Assembly (NCBI GenBank): GCA_019116905.1
Contig: DXAQ01000086.1
Location: 1 to 41,893 of the forward strand
From: Candidatus Mucispirillum faecigallinarum
Lineage (GTDB): Bacteria > Chrysiogenota > Deferribacteres > Deferribacterales > Mucispirillaceae
Direction: 5' to 3'
DNA: 41,893 nucleotides
Shown: positions 8,201 through 16,548 of the stretch, in pieces
Layout: each line of letters starts with the position of its first letter
How positions within the stretch are numbered: position 1 is the stretch's first letter
Program-made: the position numbers and the translations under genes
Notes under the pieces: generated by a model
What the model saw: only the letters and a program-made list of their open reading frames with translations
The model's database searches: none
What the model was told of the DNA's origin: nothing

Positions 8201-9641
8201 TTCTGTAAAACTTGTTTCAGAAGTTGGTGTAGGTACAATTGCAGCAGGTGTTGCAAAAGCTCATTCAGATGTTATTTTAATAAGCGGTCATGACGGCGGA
8301 ACAGGAGCATCACCTTTAACAAGTATTAAACATGCTGGTCTTCCTTGGGAATTAGGTCTTGCAGAAGCGCAGCAGACACTTGTTTTAAATAAACTTCGCG
8401 GCAGAGTAAGGCTGCAGACAGACGGCCAGTTAAAAACAGGACGTGATGTTATAATTGCTGCTCTTTTAGGTGCAGAAGAATTTGGGTTTGCTACAACAGT
8501 TCTTGCAAGTTTAGGCTGCGTTATGATGAGACAGTGCCACTCAAATACTTGCCCTGTTGGTATTGCTACTCAGGATGCAGATTTAAGGAAAAAATTTACT
8601 GGAAAACCAGAATATGTTGAAAACTTCCTGATGTTTGTAGCAGAAGAAGTAAGAGAATATTTAGCAGCTTTAGGACTTAGAACACTTGATGAAGCAATAG
8701 GCAGAAGTGATTTATTACAGGTTAATAAAGCAATTGAATTTTATAAAGCTAAAAATCTTGATTTCTCTAAAATACTGCAGACTGTAAGCGGTAAAGAAAT
8801 TAAACATAACAGCAGTTACAGTAATAAACTTGAAAACTATGATAGAGAATACTTACTTGCTCCATTTAAAGAAAGTATAGAAACTGGAAAAGCTAAAACT
8901 ATTGATTTAGAAGTTAAAAATATTAACAGAACAGTAGGAACAGAGCTTTCTCACAATGTAGCTAAAAAATACGGCTTAAAAGGTTTAGAAGATGATACTA
9001 TTAATGTAAACTTTAAAGGCTGTGCAGGTCAAAGTTTTGGTGCATTCTTAGCTCACGGTATTACTTTTAATTTAGAAGGCGAAGCAAATGATTTTGTAGG
9101 TAAAGGTATATCTGGTGGTAAAATAATAGTTAAACCTGCTAAAAATGCTTCATTTAAAGCATCTGAAAACGTTGTTGCTGGTAACGTTATTGGTTACGGC
9201 GGCACAAGTGGTAAAATATTCTTAAATGGTCAGGCTGGTGAAAGGTTTGCCATTAGAAACAGTGGATTTATCTCTGTTGTAGAAGGTATTGGCGACCATG
9301 GATGCGAATATATGACAGGCGGCAGAGTTGTTATACTTGGTAATACAGGTGTAAACTTTGCAGCAGGTATGACTGGCGGTATTGCTTACGTTCTTGATAT
9401 GAGTAATGATTTTGACTTACGCTGCAACACAAGCTCTGTTGACTTAGAAAATATTGAGCCAGGCAGCGAAGATGAAAAAGAAATTTTATCATTACTTAAT
9501 GAACATATAAAATATACTGACAGCCAAAAAGCCAAAGAAGTAGTAGCAGACTGGGAAAATTACAGAGATATGTTTGTAAAAGTATTCCCTGTAGATTACA
9601 AAAAAGCATTACAAGCTATGAAAGAAAATGGCAGTAACTAA
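5229..9641 (+). CDS. gltB: Glutamate synthase (GOGAT), large subunit
   Basis: Makes two glutamates from glutamine and 2-oxoglutarate, using electrons delivered by GltD. The 1470-aa protein has the full domain order. The class II amidotransferase has nucleophile Cys18 in DACGVG, implying removal of a 17-residue propeptide. Next come a central domain and the FMN-binding synthase domain (about 800-1190). The 3Fe-4S ligands are Cys1097, Cys1103 and Cys1108 in CVMMRQCHSNTCPVG. A C-terminal GXGXG beta-helix contains GYGGTSG and GNTG repeats. The ATG has AGGAG at 6-nt spacing. It is the first gene of the gltB-gltD-dapL operon, divergent from glnN. Length is normal for the family. Confidence 0.98.
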   Translation: MYPENIGLYDSQYEKDACGVGLIADLKNIPTHQTVENGITILKNLMHRGATGGDPETGDGAGILVSIPDEFFRKVVKEKLPEYGKYGVAVIFGGTGIEDEIEKIITEKCGDIICWRDVPVDVNAVGKAARTTCPKIRQIFIKSKYDNQAVFERKLFIARRLIEIKLKDVYIPSMSSKSVVYKGLFMATQVENFYQDLKDTSFKSPIALVHQRYSTNTFPTWELAHPFRYIAHNGEINTLKGNLNNLAGREPQFSSSLLGDDLKEILPLIKEGQSDSASLDNMFELLVASGRDLCHAMLMLIPQAWGPKYHMGKDVRAFFEYHSALMEPWDGPAAVAFSDGVNAGAILDRNGLRPARYTVTTDNVLVLASETGVLDIPYDKVLKKGRLRPGEIIYCDLENHRIVSDAAVKKTAARNLPYRRWIDENRIYVNGLFESLSPAEPSRNIIKKQKLFGYTKEDFDFIIKPMAEKGAEPVGSMGNDAALAVLSEKPQLLFNYFKQLFAQVTNPPIDSIREDLVMSLITFIGNKGNILEDDASHARVIELPRPIITNDELKRLRDIGEEGFKSAVINISFRNDLEQSLKNIAEIAVEKVKEGYPVLILSDKNIEEGYTPIPSLLAVTAVNKALSKAGIRPESAVILETGEAREIMHFALLLGYGATAICPYMALESISALVESHEIKADKVKATENYVKAVDKGLLKVMSKMGISTLRSYRSGQLFEAVGLNQDIIKEYFTGTASRINGIGLKEIEHEALMRRKAADEHNDDMLESGGQYHFRKDGENHLWTPESMTLFRQAVQGKNKEKYKEYAKLINEQSKHLCTLRGLFEFATAVPVPLEEVESASSIVKRFVTGAMSLGSISPEAHETIAIAMNKLGGMSNCGEGGEDPERYKPNEKGEVRSSAIKQIASGRFGVTIEYLTNAKELQIKMAQGAKPGEGGQLPGHKVNAFIAKLRHSMPNVSLISPPPHHDIYSIEDLAQLIYDLRNSNPEARISVKLVSEVGVGTIAAGVAKAHSDVILISGHDGGTGASPLTSIKHAGLPWELGLAEAQQTLVLNKLRGRVRLQTDGQLKTGRDVIIAALLGAEEFGFATTVLASLGCVMMRQCHSNTCPVGIATQDADLRKKFTGKPEYVENFLMFVAEEVREYLAALGLRTLDEAIGRSDLLQVNKAIEFYKAKNLDFSKILQTVSGKEIKHNSSYSNKLENYDREYLLAPFKESIETGKAKTIDLEVKNINRTVGTELSHNVAKKYGLKGLEDDTINVNFKGCAGQSFGAFLAHGITFNLEGEANDFVGKGISGGKIIVKPAKNASFKASENVVAGNVIGYGGTSGKIFLNGQAGERFAIRNSGFISVVEGIGDHGCEYMTGGRVVILGNTGVNFAAGMTGGIAYVLDMSNDFDLRCNTSSVDLENIEPGSEDEKEILSLLNEHIKYTDSQKAKEVVADWENYRDMFVKVFPVDYKKALQAMKENGSN

Positions 9642-9660
9642 TTTTTAAGGGTGCAATATT

Positions 9661-11052
9661 ATGAAAACTATACCTAGAATACAAAATATATATAGACCAG
9701 AAGCTACTCGTATAGAGGATTATAAAGAAGTTGAAAGAAAATTTAATACAGAAGAATTAACTATTCAGGCTTCAAGATGTATGGACTGTGGTATACCATT
9801 TTGTCATGGATTAGGCTGCCCTCTTGGTAATGTTATACCAGAAATGAATGATGCAGTAAAACATGAAAACTGGAAACTTGCATGGGAAATATTAAGTGAA
9901 ACAAGTAATATGCCTGAATTTACAAGCAGAGTATGCCCTGCCCTTTGCGAAAATGCATGCACAAAAAATATTGAAAATGTGCCTGTAATGATTAGACAGC
10001 TTGAAAAATCTGTTGTAGAAAACGCTTTTGAATTTGGTTATGTAAAACAAATCACACCTGAAACAAAAACTGGTAAAAGCGTTGCAGTTGTAGGTGCAGG
10101 CCCTGCTGGGCTTTATATGGCTTTTGAACTTTTCAAAAAAGGCCACAACGTTACAGTTTATGAAAAAAGAAAATATGCAGGCGGACTTTTAAGATACGGT
10201 ATACCTGATTTTAAACTGGAAAAAAATGTAATAGAAAGACGCATAGATATATTAAAAGCATCTGGTATTGAATTTCAGTTTAATACAGAAATAGGAAAAG
10301 ATATTTCTGCAGAATATTTAAAGAAAAAATATGATGCTACCGTACTTGCAATAGGAACACCAGTTCCAAGAGATTTACAGGTGAAAGGCAGAGAGCTTAA
10401 AAATATACATTTTGCATTAGAATTTTTATCTGGTCAAAATATGTTTATAGGCAAAGAAGTTAACAAACTTCCTATTGATGTAAAAGGAAAAGATGTAGTT
10501 ATTATAGGCGGCGGCGATACAGGAAGCGACTGTTTAGGTACATCTATCAGGCAGAAAGCTGCAAATGTTACTCAAATAGAAATTATGCCTGAGCCACCAA
10601 AAGAACGTTCTGCCTCTACTCCTTGGCCAGACTGGCCTTATGAGCTGAAAACTTCTTCAAGCCATAAGGAAGGCGGCACAAGGCTTTGGGCAAAAGTTGT
10701 CAAAGAGTGCCATGGCTCAAACGGCGTTGTTACAAGTATTGATATTGTAGATGCTGCATGGGAATTTTCTCCAGAAGGCAGACCAGTATCTTTTAAAGAA
10801 GTGGAAGGCACTCTTACAAATATTAAAGCTGACTATATCTTTATAGCTATGGGCTTTTTAGGTGTAGATGGTAACTCTTTTATTAAAGATTTACATTTAG
10901 AAGCAGATAAAAGAGGCAGAGTGGAAGGTGCAGCAGCTCAAGGTATCTTTACATGCGGCGATATGAGAACTGGACAATCACTTGTTGTGCGTGCAATGGC
11001 TAACGCTAAACAAACAGCAAAAGATGTAGATAACTATTTAAAAGGACTATAA
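9661..11052 (+). CDS. gltD: Glutamate synthase small subunit, NAD(P)H-dependent
   Basis: FAD flavoprotein that passes electrons from NAD(P)H through two 4Fe-4S clusters to GltB. The N-terminal cysteine arrays [11 protein letters not shown] and CPALCENAC bind the clusters. VGAGPAG (about residue 142) is the FAD Rossmann motif and GGGDTGSDC the NAD(P) motif. The C-terminal [13 protein letters not shown] closes the FAD site. At 463 aa the length is typical. AAGGG precedes the ATG, 19 nt after gltB, so it is co-transcribed. The cofactor choice (NADH or NADPH) cannot be settled by eye. Confidence 0.97.
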   Translation: MKTIPRIQNIYRPEATRIEDYKEVERKFNTEELTIQASRCMDCGIPFCHGLGCPLGNVIPEMNDAVKHENWKLAWEILSETSNMPEFTSRVCPALCENACTKNIENVPVMIRQLEKSVVENAFEFGYVKQITPETKTGKSVAVVGAGPAGLYMAFELFKKGHNVTVYEKRKYAGGLLRYGIPDFKLEKNVIERRIDILKASGIEFQFNTEIGKDISAEYLKKKYDATVLAIGTPVPRDLQVKGRELKNIHFALEFLSGQNMFIGKEVNKLPIDVKGKDVVIIGGGDTGSDCLGTSIRQKAANVTQIEIMPEPPKERSASTPWPDWPYELKTSSSHKEGGTRLWAKVVKECHGSNGVVTSIDIVDAAWEFSPEGRPVSFKEVEGTLTNIKADYIFIAMGFLGVDGNSFIKDLHLEADKRGRVEGAAAQGIFTCGDMRTGQSLVVRAMANAKQTAKDVDNYLKGL

Positions 11053-11053
11053 A

Positions 11054-12286
11054 ATGGCAAAAATTAACTCAAATTACTTACTGCTTCCTAACAGCTATCT
11101 TTTTGCAGAAATTGCAAGAAAAGTTAAAGCTTATCAGGAAGCAAACCCAAATGCAGATATTATCAGAATGGGTATTGGTGATGTTACACGCCCTCTTACT
11201 CCAAGCATTGTAAAAGCTATGGAAAAAGCTGCAGAAGAAATGGAACATGCAGAAACTTTTAGAGGCTATGGGCCAGAACAGGGGTATGATTTTCTTATTA
11301 ATGCTGTTATTAATGGGGAATATAAATCAAGGAATATTAATATTGAGCCTGATGAAATCTTTATAAGCGATGGCTCAAAATGTGATGTTGCTAACATTCA
11401 GGAAATATTTGATATAAACTCTACTGTTGCAATAGCAGACCCTGTTTATCCAGTATACCTTGACAGTAACGTTATGGCAGGCAGAAGCGGCAAATTAAAT
11501 GATAAAGGATATTTTGAAAAAATTATTTATATGCCTTCTACAAAAGAAAATAATTTTAAACCAGAATTTCCTGCGCAGCATGCTGATTTAATATATATCT
11601 GCTCCCCTAATAACCCAACAGGGACAGCTTTAACAAAAGAAGACTTAAAAGCATGGGTTGATTATGCATTAAAAAATAACTCTATTATTTTATATGACAG
11701 TGCATACAGCGCATATATTCAGGAAGAAAATGTATGCGGCTCAATATATGAAATACCTGATGCTAAAAAAGTTGCAATAGAATTTAAATCATTCTCTAAA
11801 ACAGCAGGTTTTACAGGCATAAGGTGTGCTTTTACAGTTGTGCCAAAAGAATTAGAAGCTTTTGATGATATGGGCAATAAAGTTGCTCTTAATAAACTTT
11901 GGAACAGAAGGCAGACTACTAAATTTAACGGCGTATCTTATGTTACACAAAGAGCAGCAGAGGCTGTTTATTCAGAACAAGGTATGAAAGAAACAAAAGA
12001 AGTCATTAAATACTATATGGATAATGCTAAAATAATATTAGAAGGCTTAAAAAGTGCCGGCTTTGAAGTATACGGCGGCGTAAATGCACCATATATATGG
12101 TGGAAAATACCATCAGGAATAAAATCATTTGATTTTCTTGATATATTACTTGAAAAATATCAAATAGTCGGCACTCCTGGTTCAGGTTTTGGACCATGCG
12201 GCGAAGGCTATTTCAGATTAACAGCTTTCGGCAACCAAGAGAAAACTAAAGAAGCAATGCAGCGAATATCAAAAGGCAGCTTCTAA
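11054..12286 (+). CDS. dapL: LL-diaminopimelate aminotransferase
   Basis: PLP-dependent class I/II aminotransferase that converts tetrahydrodipicolinate directly to LL-diaminopimelate with glutamate as amino donor, bypassing the acylated lysine-pathway intermediates. The 410-aa length and the N-terminal [20 protein letters not shown] match the DapL family. Also visible are [21 protein letters not shown] and the PLP Lys249 in [10 protein letters not shown]. The ATG begins one base after the gltD stop, so the gene is the third of the gltBD operon and ends at a strong terminator. The grouping couples glutamate production to a major glutamate-consuming step for lysine and peptidoglycan. Confidence 0.93.
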   Translation: MAKINSNYLLLPNSYLFAEIARKVKAYQEANPNADIIRMGIGDVTRPLTPSIVKAMEKAAEEMEHAETFRGYGPEQGYDFLINAVINGEYKSRNINIEPDEIFISDGSKCDVANIQEIFDINSTVAIADPVYPVYLDSNVMAGRSGKLNDKGYFEKIIYMPSTKENNFKPEFPAQHADLIYICSPNNPTGTALTKEDLKAWVDYALKNNSIILYDSAYSAYIQEENVCGSIYEIPDAKKVAIEFKSFSKTAGFTGIRCAFTVVPKELEAFDDMGNKVALNKLWNRRQTTKFNGVSYVTQRAAEAVYSEQGMKETKEVIKYYMDNAKIILEGLKSAGFEVYGGVNAPYIWWKIPSGIKSFDFLDILLEKYQIVGTPGSGFGPCGEGYFRLTAFGNQEKTKEAMQRISKGSF

Positions 12287-12307
12287 ATAGTTTATTCCTT
12301 CACACCT

Positions 12308-12336
12308 CCCCCTGATTATTTCAGGGGGTTTTTTTA
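12308..12336 (+). terminator. Intrinsic terminator of gltB-gltD-dapL
   Basis: An 8-bp GC-rich stem (CCCCCTGA with TCAGGGGG) and a 5-nt loop are followed by eight T residues, 22 nt after the dapL stop. It is the clearest rho-independent terminator in the window. No T-tract is present for the minus direction. Confidence 0.93.
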
Positions 12337-12340
12337 TAAG

Positions 12341-12841
12341 TTAAAAATTTAATATATATTTAATTAGTTTTGTATCAATACTAATACTGCGAGCTAACGG
12401 ATGTTTCGGAGAACCATTCTTATTTAACCCTAAACAATATAATTTTAAACCTAATGATTTTAATATATTTAAAACTTCAATATCACGATTTAAAAAATGA
12501 CCATGATTTCCCCATGCAGCAACAATAATTTGTGATTGTTTTACAATTTTATTTATCCAAAAATTATTTTCTGGTCCAACAGGGTCATTATTAACATATA
12601 ATTCTGCTGGTTTAGATGAACGTAATGCAAATAAATTAACTACATATATGCTGCCACATTCTTCTCTCATAGCTAGTTTGACACATTTACGGATAGTTGG
12701 GTCATCTTTTAATGCATCTGCTTTACTTGGATTTAGCATTATATATGTCATAACTTTATCATTATCAAGCCACTTACGTTTTAAAAAATATCTATATATT
12801 TCATTTTCAGAAATTTTTACATCAGAACTAATATAATTCAT
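12341..12841 (-). CDS. DUF1643-family protein
   Basis: A 166-aa cytoplasmic protein with the conserved blocks I associate with DUF1643: MLNPSKAD, DDPTIRKC, VVNLFALR, NDPVGPEN, VAAWGNHG and LGLNKNGSPKHPL. Its biochemical function is not established to my knowledge. The ATG has GGAGGC at a rather long spacing of 11 nt. It is a single-gene unit between the convergent dapL operon and the divergent sigma-54 activator, with no evident link to nitrogen metabolism. The family is often found sporadically, so acquisition by transfer is possible, but base composition does not stand out. Confidence 0.8.
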   Translation of the reverse strand: MNYISSDVKISENEIYRYFLKRKWLDNDKVMTYIMLNPSKADALKDDPTIRKCVKLAMREECGSIYVVNLFALRSSKPAELYVNNDPVGPENNFWINKIVKQSQIIVAAWGNHGHFLNRDIEVLNILKSLGLKLYCLGLNKNGSPKHPLARSISIDTKLIKYILNF

Positions 12842-12982
12842 TTATATAATTGCCTCCATATTTTTAGTTTATTATAAGAATAATAAGATTTTATATCTCA
12901 ACCACTAATATTATGATATAACTTTATATTCAATAATACCATACTAATTAATAATTAAATATTATTAAATAAATATTTTCTC

Positions 12983-13011
12983 TTTACAATTTTGTAAAAG
13001 TCTATTATAAC
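12983..13011 (+). promoter_or_regulatory. Promoter of the sigma-54 activator gene with overlapping operator dyad
   Basis: TTTACA (12983-12988), a 17-nt spacer and TATAAC (13006-13011) form a sigma-70-type promoter about 30 nt before the start codon. The dyad TTTACAA-TT-TTGTAAA (12983-12998) covers the -35 and part of the spacer. It shares its TTACAA-N2-TTGTAA core with the palindrome at 5086-5105. A protein bound here would block RNA polymerase, so negative autoregulation is plausible (inference). Confidence 0.6.
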
Positions 13012-13039
13012 CTATTATTCAAATTAATAAGGGTTACAA

Positions 13040-14608
13040 ATGGCAGGAAGAAAAGCAAATATTCAAGACAAGCAGGAACATTCATTAAGTCCAGAAATTA
13101 CTGTATTACAAGAGATAAGTTATGCGATAGTTCATAAGAAAAATGTAAGTGAACTTTTACACCAAATATTAGAAATATTAAGCTCACGCCTGAATATGAA
13201 ACGCGGCACTTTCACTATTGTTAAGCATAATAAATTATTTATTGAAGCAACCCATGATTTACATGATGCAGAAAAAAAACATATATCTTATGATATTGGA
13301 GAAGGTATTACAGGCCATGTGGCAGAATGTGGCAGACCTCACTTAATAGAAGATATTGTCCATGACCCAAGGTTTTTAAACAGGCTTGGTGCAAGAGATA
13401 AAAACGAAAAAATAGCATTTATATGTGTACCTATCATTAATATGGAAAGAGTTATTGGCACATTAAGTGTTGATAGAATAATGGATGAAAATGCAGACCT
13501 GCAAAAAGATTTAAAATTTTTAGAGATTGTAGGAAATATTGTAGGTGAAGCATTAATGGCAGTAGTTGCAGAACATGAAGAAAAAGAACAGCTTATACAT
13601 GAAAATAAACAGCTTAGAGATATGCTTGATGACAGCAACCCGCCTGCTTTAATTGGCAACTGTAAAAGTATGAGAGAAATATATGCATTAATCAAGCAGG
13701 TTGCTGCAAGTGATGCAACAGTATTACTTCGTGGAGCATCAGGCACAGGTAAAGAAATGGTTGCTCGTGCCATTGTATCACTCAGCAATAGAAAAGATAA
13801 ACCATTTATTACATTAAACTGTGCTGCAATACCAGAAAACCTTGTAGAAAGTGAACTTTTTGGCCATGAAAAAGGAGCATTTACTGGTGCAGTTGCAAGG
13901 CGTATTGGTCATGTTGAAAAAGCAAATACTGGCACATTATTTCTTGATGAAGTTGGTGATTTATCACTGGCATCCCAGGTTAAACTTTTAAGATTTATTC
14001 AAGAAAGAACATTTACAAGGCTTGGCAGCAGCCAGACACTAAAATCAGATGTAAGGTTGATTGCTGCTACAAGTAGAAATCTTGAAGAAATGATAGCAAA
14101 TGGACAGTTCAGGGAAGACTTATATTACAGATTGAATATTTTCCCTATTACTATGCCAGATTTAAATGCAAGAAGAAGTGATATTATTCTTTTAGCAGAA
14201 CATTTTATAGAAAAACATAACTTAAAATATCAAAAAAATATTAAAAGGCTTTCTACTCCTGCAATTAATATGCTTATGAGCTATCACTGGCCTGGTAATG
14301 TGCGTGAACTTGAAAACTGTATAGAAAGAGCAGTAATCACTGCTACAGATGACTGTATACACGGCTATAATCTGCCTGCATCATTACAAACTGGTAAAAC
14401 ATCTAACTCATCATTACTGCCTGATGGTGCTGCATCATTTAATACTCTTGTAGATTCTTATGAAAGAGAATTAATTGTAGAATCATTAAAAAGAAACCAT
14501 GGCAATATGTCTGCTGCTGCAAGAGATTTAGATTTATCTCCTCGTGTAATACATTATAAAATCAGAAGATTAGGTATTACTCCAGAATGGTATCAAGATA
14601 AAGTATAA
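13040..14608 (+). CDS. Sigma-54-dependent transcriptional activator, NifA-like (GAF-AAA+-Fis)
   Basis: Bacterial enhancer-binding protein of 522 aa. The N-terminal GAF domain (about 20-180) has the ITGHVAECGRPHLIEDI block common in NifA-type regulators. The AAA+ domain (about 205-435) has Walker A GASGTGKE (232-239), the sigma-54 contact loop GAFTGA (279-284), Walker B TLFLDEVGD and an arginine-finger region (REDLYYRLNIFP). A Fis-type helix-turn-helix is at the C-terminus (GNMSAAARDLDLSPRVIHYKI). There is no receiver domain, so control is probably by a small ligand or protein acting on GAF rather than by phosphorylation. AAGGG precedes the ATG. Candidate targets are glnN and gltB because the same dyad occurs in their control region. 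No nif genes are visible here. Confidence 0.94.
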   Translation: MAGRKANIQDKQEHSLSPEITVLQEISYAIVHKKNVSELLHQILEILSSRLNMKRGTFTIVKHNKLFIEATHDLHDAEKKHISYDIGEGITGHVAECGRPHLIEDIVHDPRFLNRLGARDKNEKIAFICVPIINMERVIGTLSVDRIMDENADLQKDLKFLEIVGNIVGEALMAVVAEHEEKEQLIHENKQLRDMLDDSNPPALIGNCKSMREIYALIKQVAASDATVLLRGASGTGKEMVARAIVSLSNRKDKPFITLNCAAIPENLVESELFGHEKGAFTGAVARRIGHVEKANTGTLFLDEVGDLSLASQVKLLRFIQERTFTRLGSSQTLKSDVRLIAATSRNLEEMIANGQFREDLYYRLNIFPITMPDLNARRSDIILLAEHFIEKHNLKYQKNIKRLSTPAINMLMSYHWPGNVRELENCIERAVITATDDCIHGYNLPASLQTGKTSNSSLLPDGAASFNTLVDSYERELIVESLKRNHGNMSAAARDLDLSPRVIHYKIRRLGITPEWYQDKV

Positions 14609-14648
14609 ATATAAATTATTTTACACACTCATTTTTAATCATAAAAAG

Positions 14649-14668
14649 AGCCCATTTAAAAATGGGCT
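14649..14668. terminator. Bidirectional terminator between convergent genes
   Basis: AGCCCATT pairs with AATGGGCT around a TAAA loop. A T-rich tract follows on the plus strand (TAATTTTT) and a TCTTTTT tract on the minus strand. It lies between the activator stop and the M23 peptidase stop, so it can end both transcripts. Confidence 0.8.
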
Positions 14669-14701
14669 TAATTTTTATCTTATTTATAATTCTTTTAAAA
14701 C

Positions 14702-15877
14702 TTAAAACTGCATAACAGCCATTGTTGAACTTACTGGTGGAACTGTATAAAAAGTGCTGTTTTGTGCATACATAATGTGAGACATATCAAGCTTATCAAA
14801 ATATGATTCTGCAAACTCTAAAAAGGCAGCTACATCATCTTTTTTCAATGTTTTAGGAGTTGCCACAAATTTTAATGGGTTTAACCATTTGCCGTTTTTT
14901 CTAATGCGGTAATCAAGGTGCGGACCTGTTGAATAACCAGTAGAGCCAACGTATCCAATAATCTGCCCCTGCTCTACATGGCTGCCCTGTTTTATTGCCC
15001 TGTTAAAACCATTTAAGTGAAGATAAAATGTTTCATAACCATTTGGGTGGCGAAGTGCAATATAATTACCATTTCCTTTTGAACGTGATTTGATTTTTAC
15101 TACACCGCTTGCAGTAGCTTTAACTGGTGTGCCTGTCGGTGCTGCATAGTCGACCCCGTAGTGCGGCCTGTGGTAACCTAATACAGGATGAAGCCTTGAA
15201 GTAGTATATCGTGATGAAATACGGGAATAATTTAATGGAACACGTAAAAAACCGCGTTCAAGACCTTCCCCTTTTTCATTATAATATCCTTTATTCTTAC
15301 CGCCATCATTATAATAAACTGCCCTTTTTAACTGGCCTTGATTATAAAAATCAGCAGCTAATATTTTTCCATAACCTGCATATCTATCTTTAATAAATTT
15401 TTTCTCAACTAATATAATAAATTTATCGCCAGGACGTAAATCTTTAAAAAAATCTATTTCCCATTCAAAAATACTTGCCAGATTTGCTGCCAGCTCAGCA
15501 TCTTCCCCTGCTTTATTCATTGCATCAAATAAATTAGTTTCTATAATGCCGCGAACAACAACATTCATCATATCATATTGATATTCATTAAGTGATACCT
15601 TTGCTGTGCCGTCAACCATACGTTCAATTATAATATCTTTGTCAAGCGCTGCACTTAATATTACTTTATTTGGCTCTAATGATAATTTCATTCCAGGTTT
15701 TAAAACAAAGCCTTTAAAATCTTTTTTTATTTGAGCATTAATTTCTGCCATTTCCTGAGGATTAAACCTGTCAGATAAAATACCATATAATGTATCACCT
15801 GATTTTACTTCATAAGTTTCTGCATAAACTGAAAAAGCAGATAATAAAAATAATAATACAAAAATAAATTTAGACAT
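14702..15877 (-). CDS. Secreted LysM/M23 peptidoglycan endopeptidase (MepM/Csd3-like)
   Basis: Zinc metallopeptidase predicted to cleave peptide cross-links in the periplasm. A signal peptide ends near VYA/ET (residues 18-20). A LysM domain starts at YEVKSGDTLYGIL. A middle OapA/Csd3-like region follows (IETNLFDAMNKAGE...DLRPGDKFIIL), then the M23 domain with the metal-binding HYGVD pair His239 and Asp243 and a YLHL histidine. The last metal motif reads GPHLD (His320, Asp322) where GPHLH is most usual; from memory, some M23 members carry HLD. Domain order matches MepM-type enzymes. It is the last gene of the minus-strand run and ends at the bidirectional terminator. The peptide bond cleaved cannot be told from the sequence. 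Confidence 0.92.
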   Translation of the reverse strand: MSKFIFVLLFLLSAFSVYAETYEVKSGDTLYGILSDRFNPQEMAEINAQIKKDFKGFVLKPGMKLSLEPNKVILSAALDKDIIIERMVDGTAKVSLNEYQYDMMNVVVRGIIETNLFDAMNKAGEDAELAANLASIFEWEIDFFKDLRPGDKFIILVEKKFIKDRYAGYGKILAADFYNQGQLKRAVYYNDGGKNKGYYNEKGEGLERGFLRVPLNYSRISSRYTTSRLHPVLGYHRPHYGVDYAAPTGTPVKATASGVVKIKSRSKGNGNYIALRHPNGYETFYLHLNGFNRAIKQGSHVEQGQIIGYVGSTGYSTGPHLDYRIRKNGKWLNPLKFVATPKTLKKDDVAAFLEFAESYFDKLDMSHIMYAQNSTFYTVPPVSSTMAVMQF

Positions 15878-15891
15878 TTAAAAGCACCCTG

Positions 15892-16548
15892 TTACGAGAT
15901 TGTTTCTCTTTTTTTACGATATTTATATATTACAACATATACTATTACAAGCAAAATCAATGCCGGAAAAATAAAGTACATAATATGGTCAACATTTTCT
16001 TTAATTAAATCAATATTATTACCTACAAAATAACCAACATACGCAAGCACTGTGCACCATATTGCAGCGCCTAAACCAGTGTAGAATACAAATTTTTTCA
16101 AATTCATACGCACAAGCCCTGCAGGAAATGAAATATACTGCCTTATAACAGGAATAAGCCTGCCTACAAATGTAGTAATTTCACCATGTGTATTAAAAAA
16201 AACTTCAAATTTAGCAAATTTATCTTTATCTAGGAAAAAATATTTAGCATATTTTAAAAGAAAATCTCTACCAAAACGATAAGCTATCCAGTAGTTTAAA
16301 AGTGAACCTAAAATAGAACCAAAAATACCAGATAATATAACAAGAAATATATTCATCTGCCCAAGTGATGCTAAATATCCAGCAGGTGGAACTACAACTT
16401 CGCTTGGAAATGGAACAAATGAACTTTCAAGGGCCATTAAAAGTATAACACCAGCATAACCAAGTTTACCCACCGTATCTACTAAAAAGGTAACTACAAC
16501 AACACCAACAGCTAAAATATCATGCATTAAATTCTTTATTGTTTCCAC
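15892..16548 (-). CDS. DedA-family membrane protein
   Basis: Integral membrane protein of 218 aa with about five hydrophobic segments. Family signatures are present: ESSFVPFPSEVVVPPAG near the N-terminus and GRLIPVIRQYISFPAGL in the middle, including the conserved GR and R residues. DedA proteins act in membrane lipid and undecaprenyl-phosphate translocation and in membrane-potential homeostasis. The start shown is a GTG that overlaps the recN TAG stop by one base, implying coupling. An ATG eight codons in (MHDIL) is the alternative start. Its place between recN and an M23 peptidase gives weak support for an envelope role. Confidence 0.92.
   Translation of the reverse strand: METIKNLMHDILAVGVVVVTFLVDTVGKLGYAGVILLMALESSFVPFPSEVVVPPAGYLASLGQMNIFLVILSGIFGSILGSLLNYWIAYRFGRDFLLKYAKYFFLDKDKFAKFEVFFNTHGEITTFVGRLIPVIRQYISFPAGLVRMNLKKFVFYTGLGAAIWCTVLAYVGYFVGNNIDLIKENVDHIMYFIFPALILLVIVYVVIYKYRKKRETIS

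Noticed and set aside
13339-13788. 149-aa minus-strand ORF inside the sigma-54 activator gene
   Set aside because: Antisense to the GAF/AAA+ coding region, no motif and no start signal.
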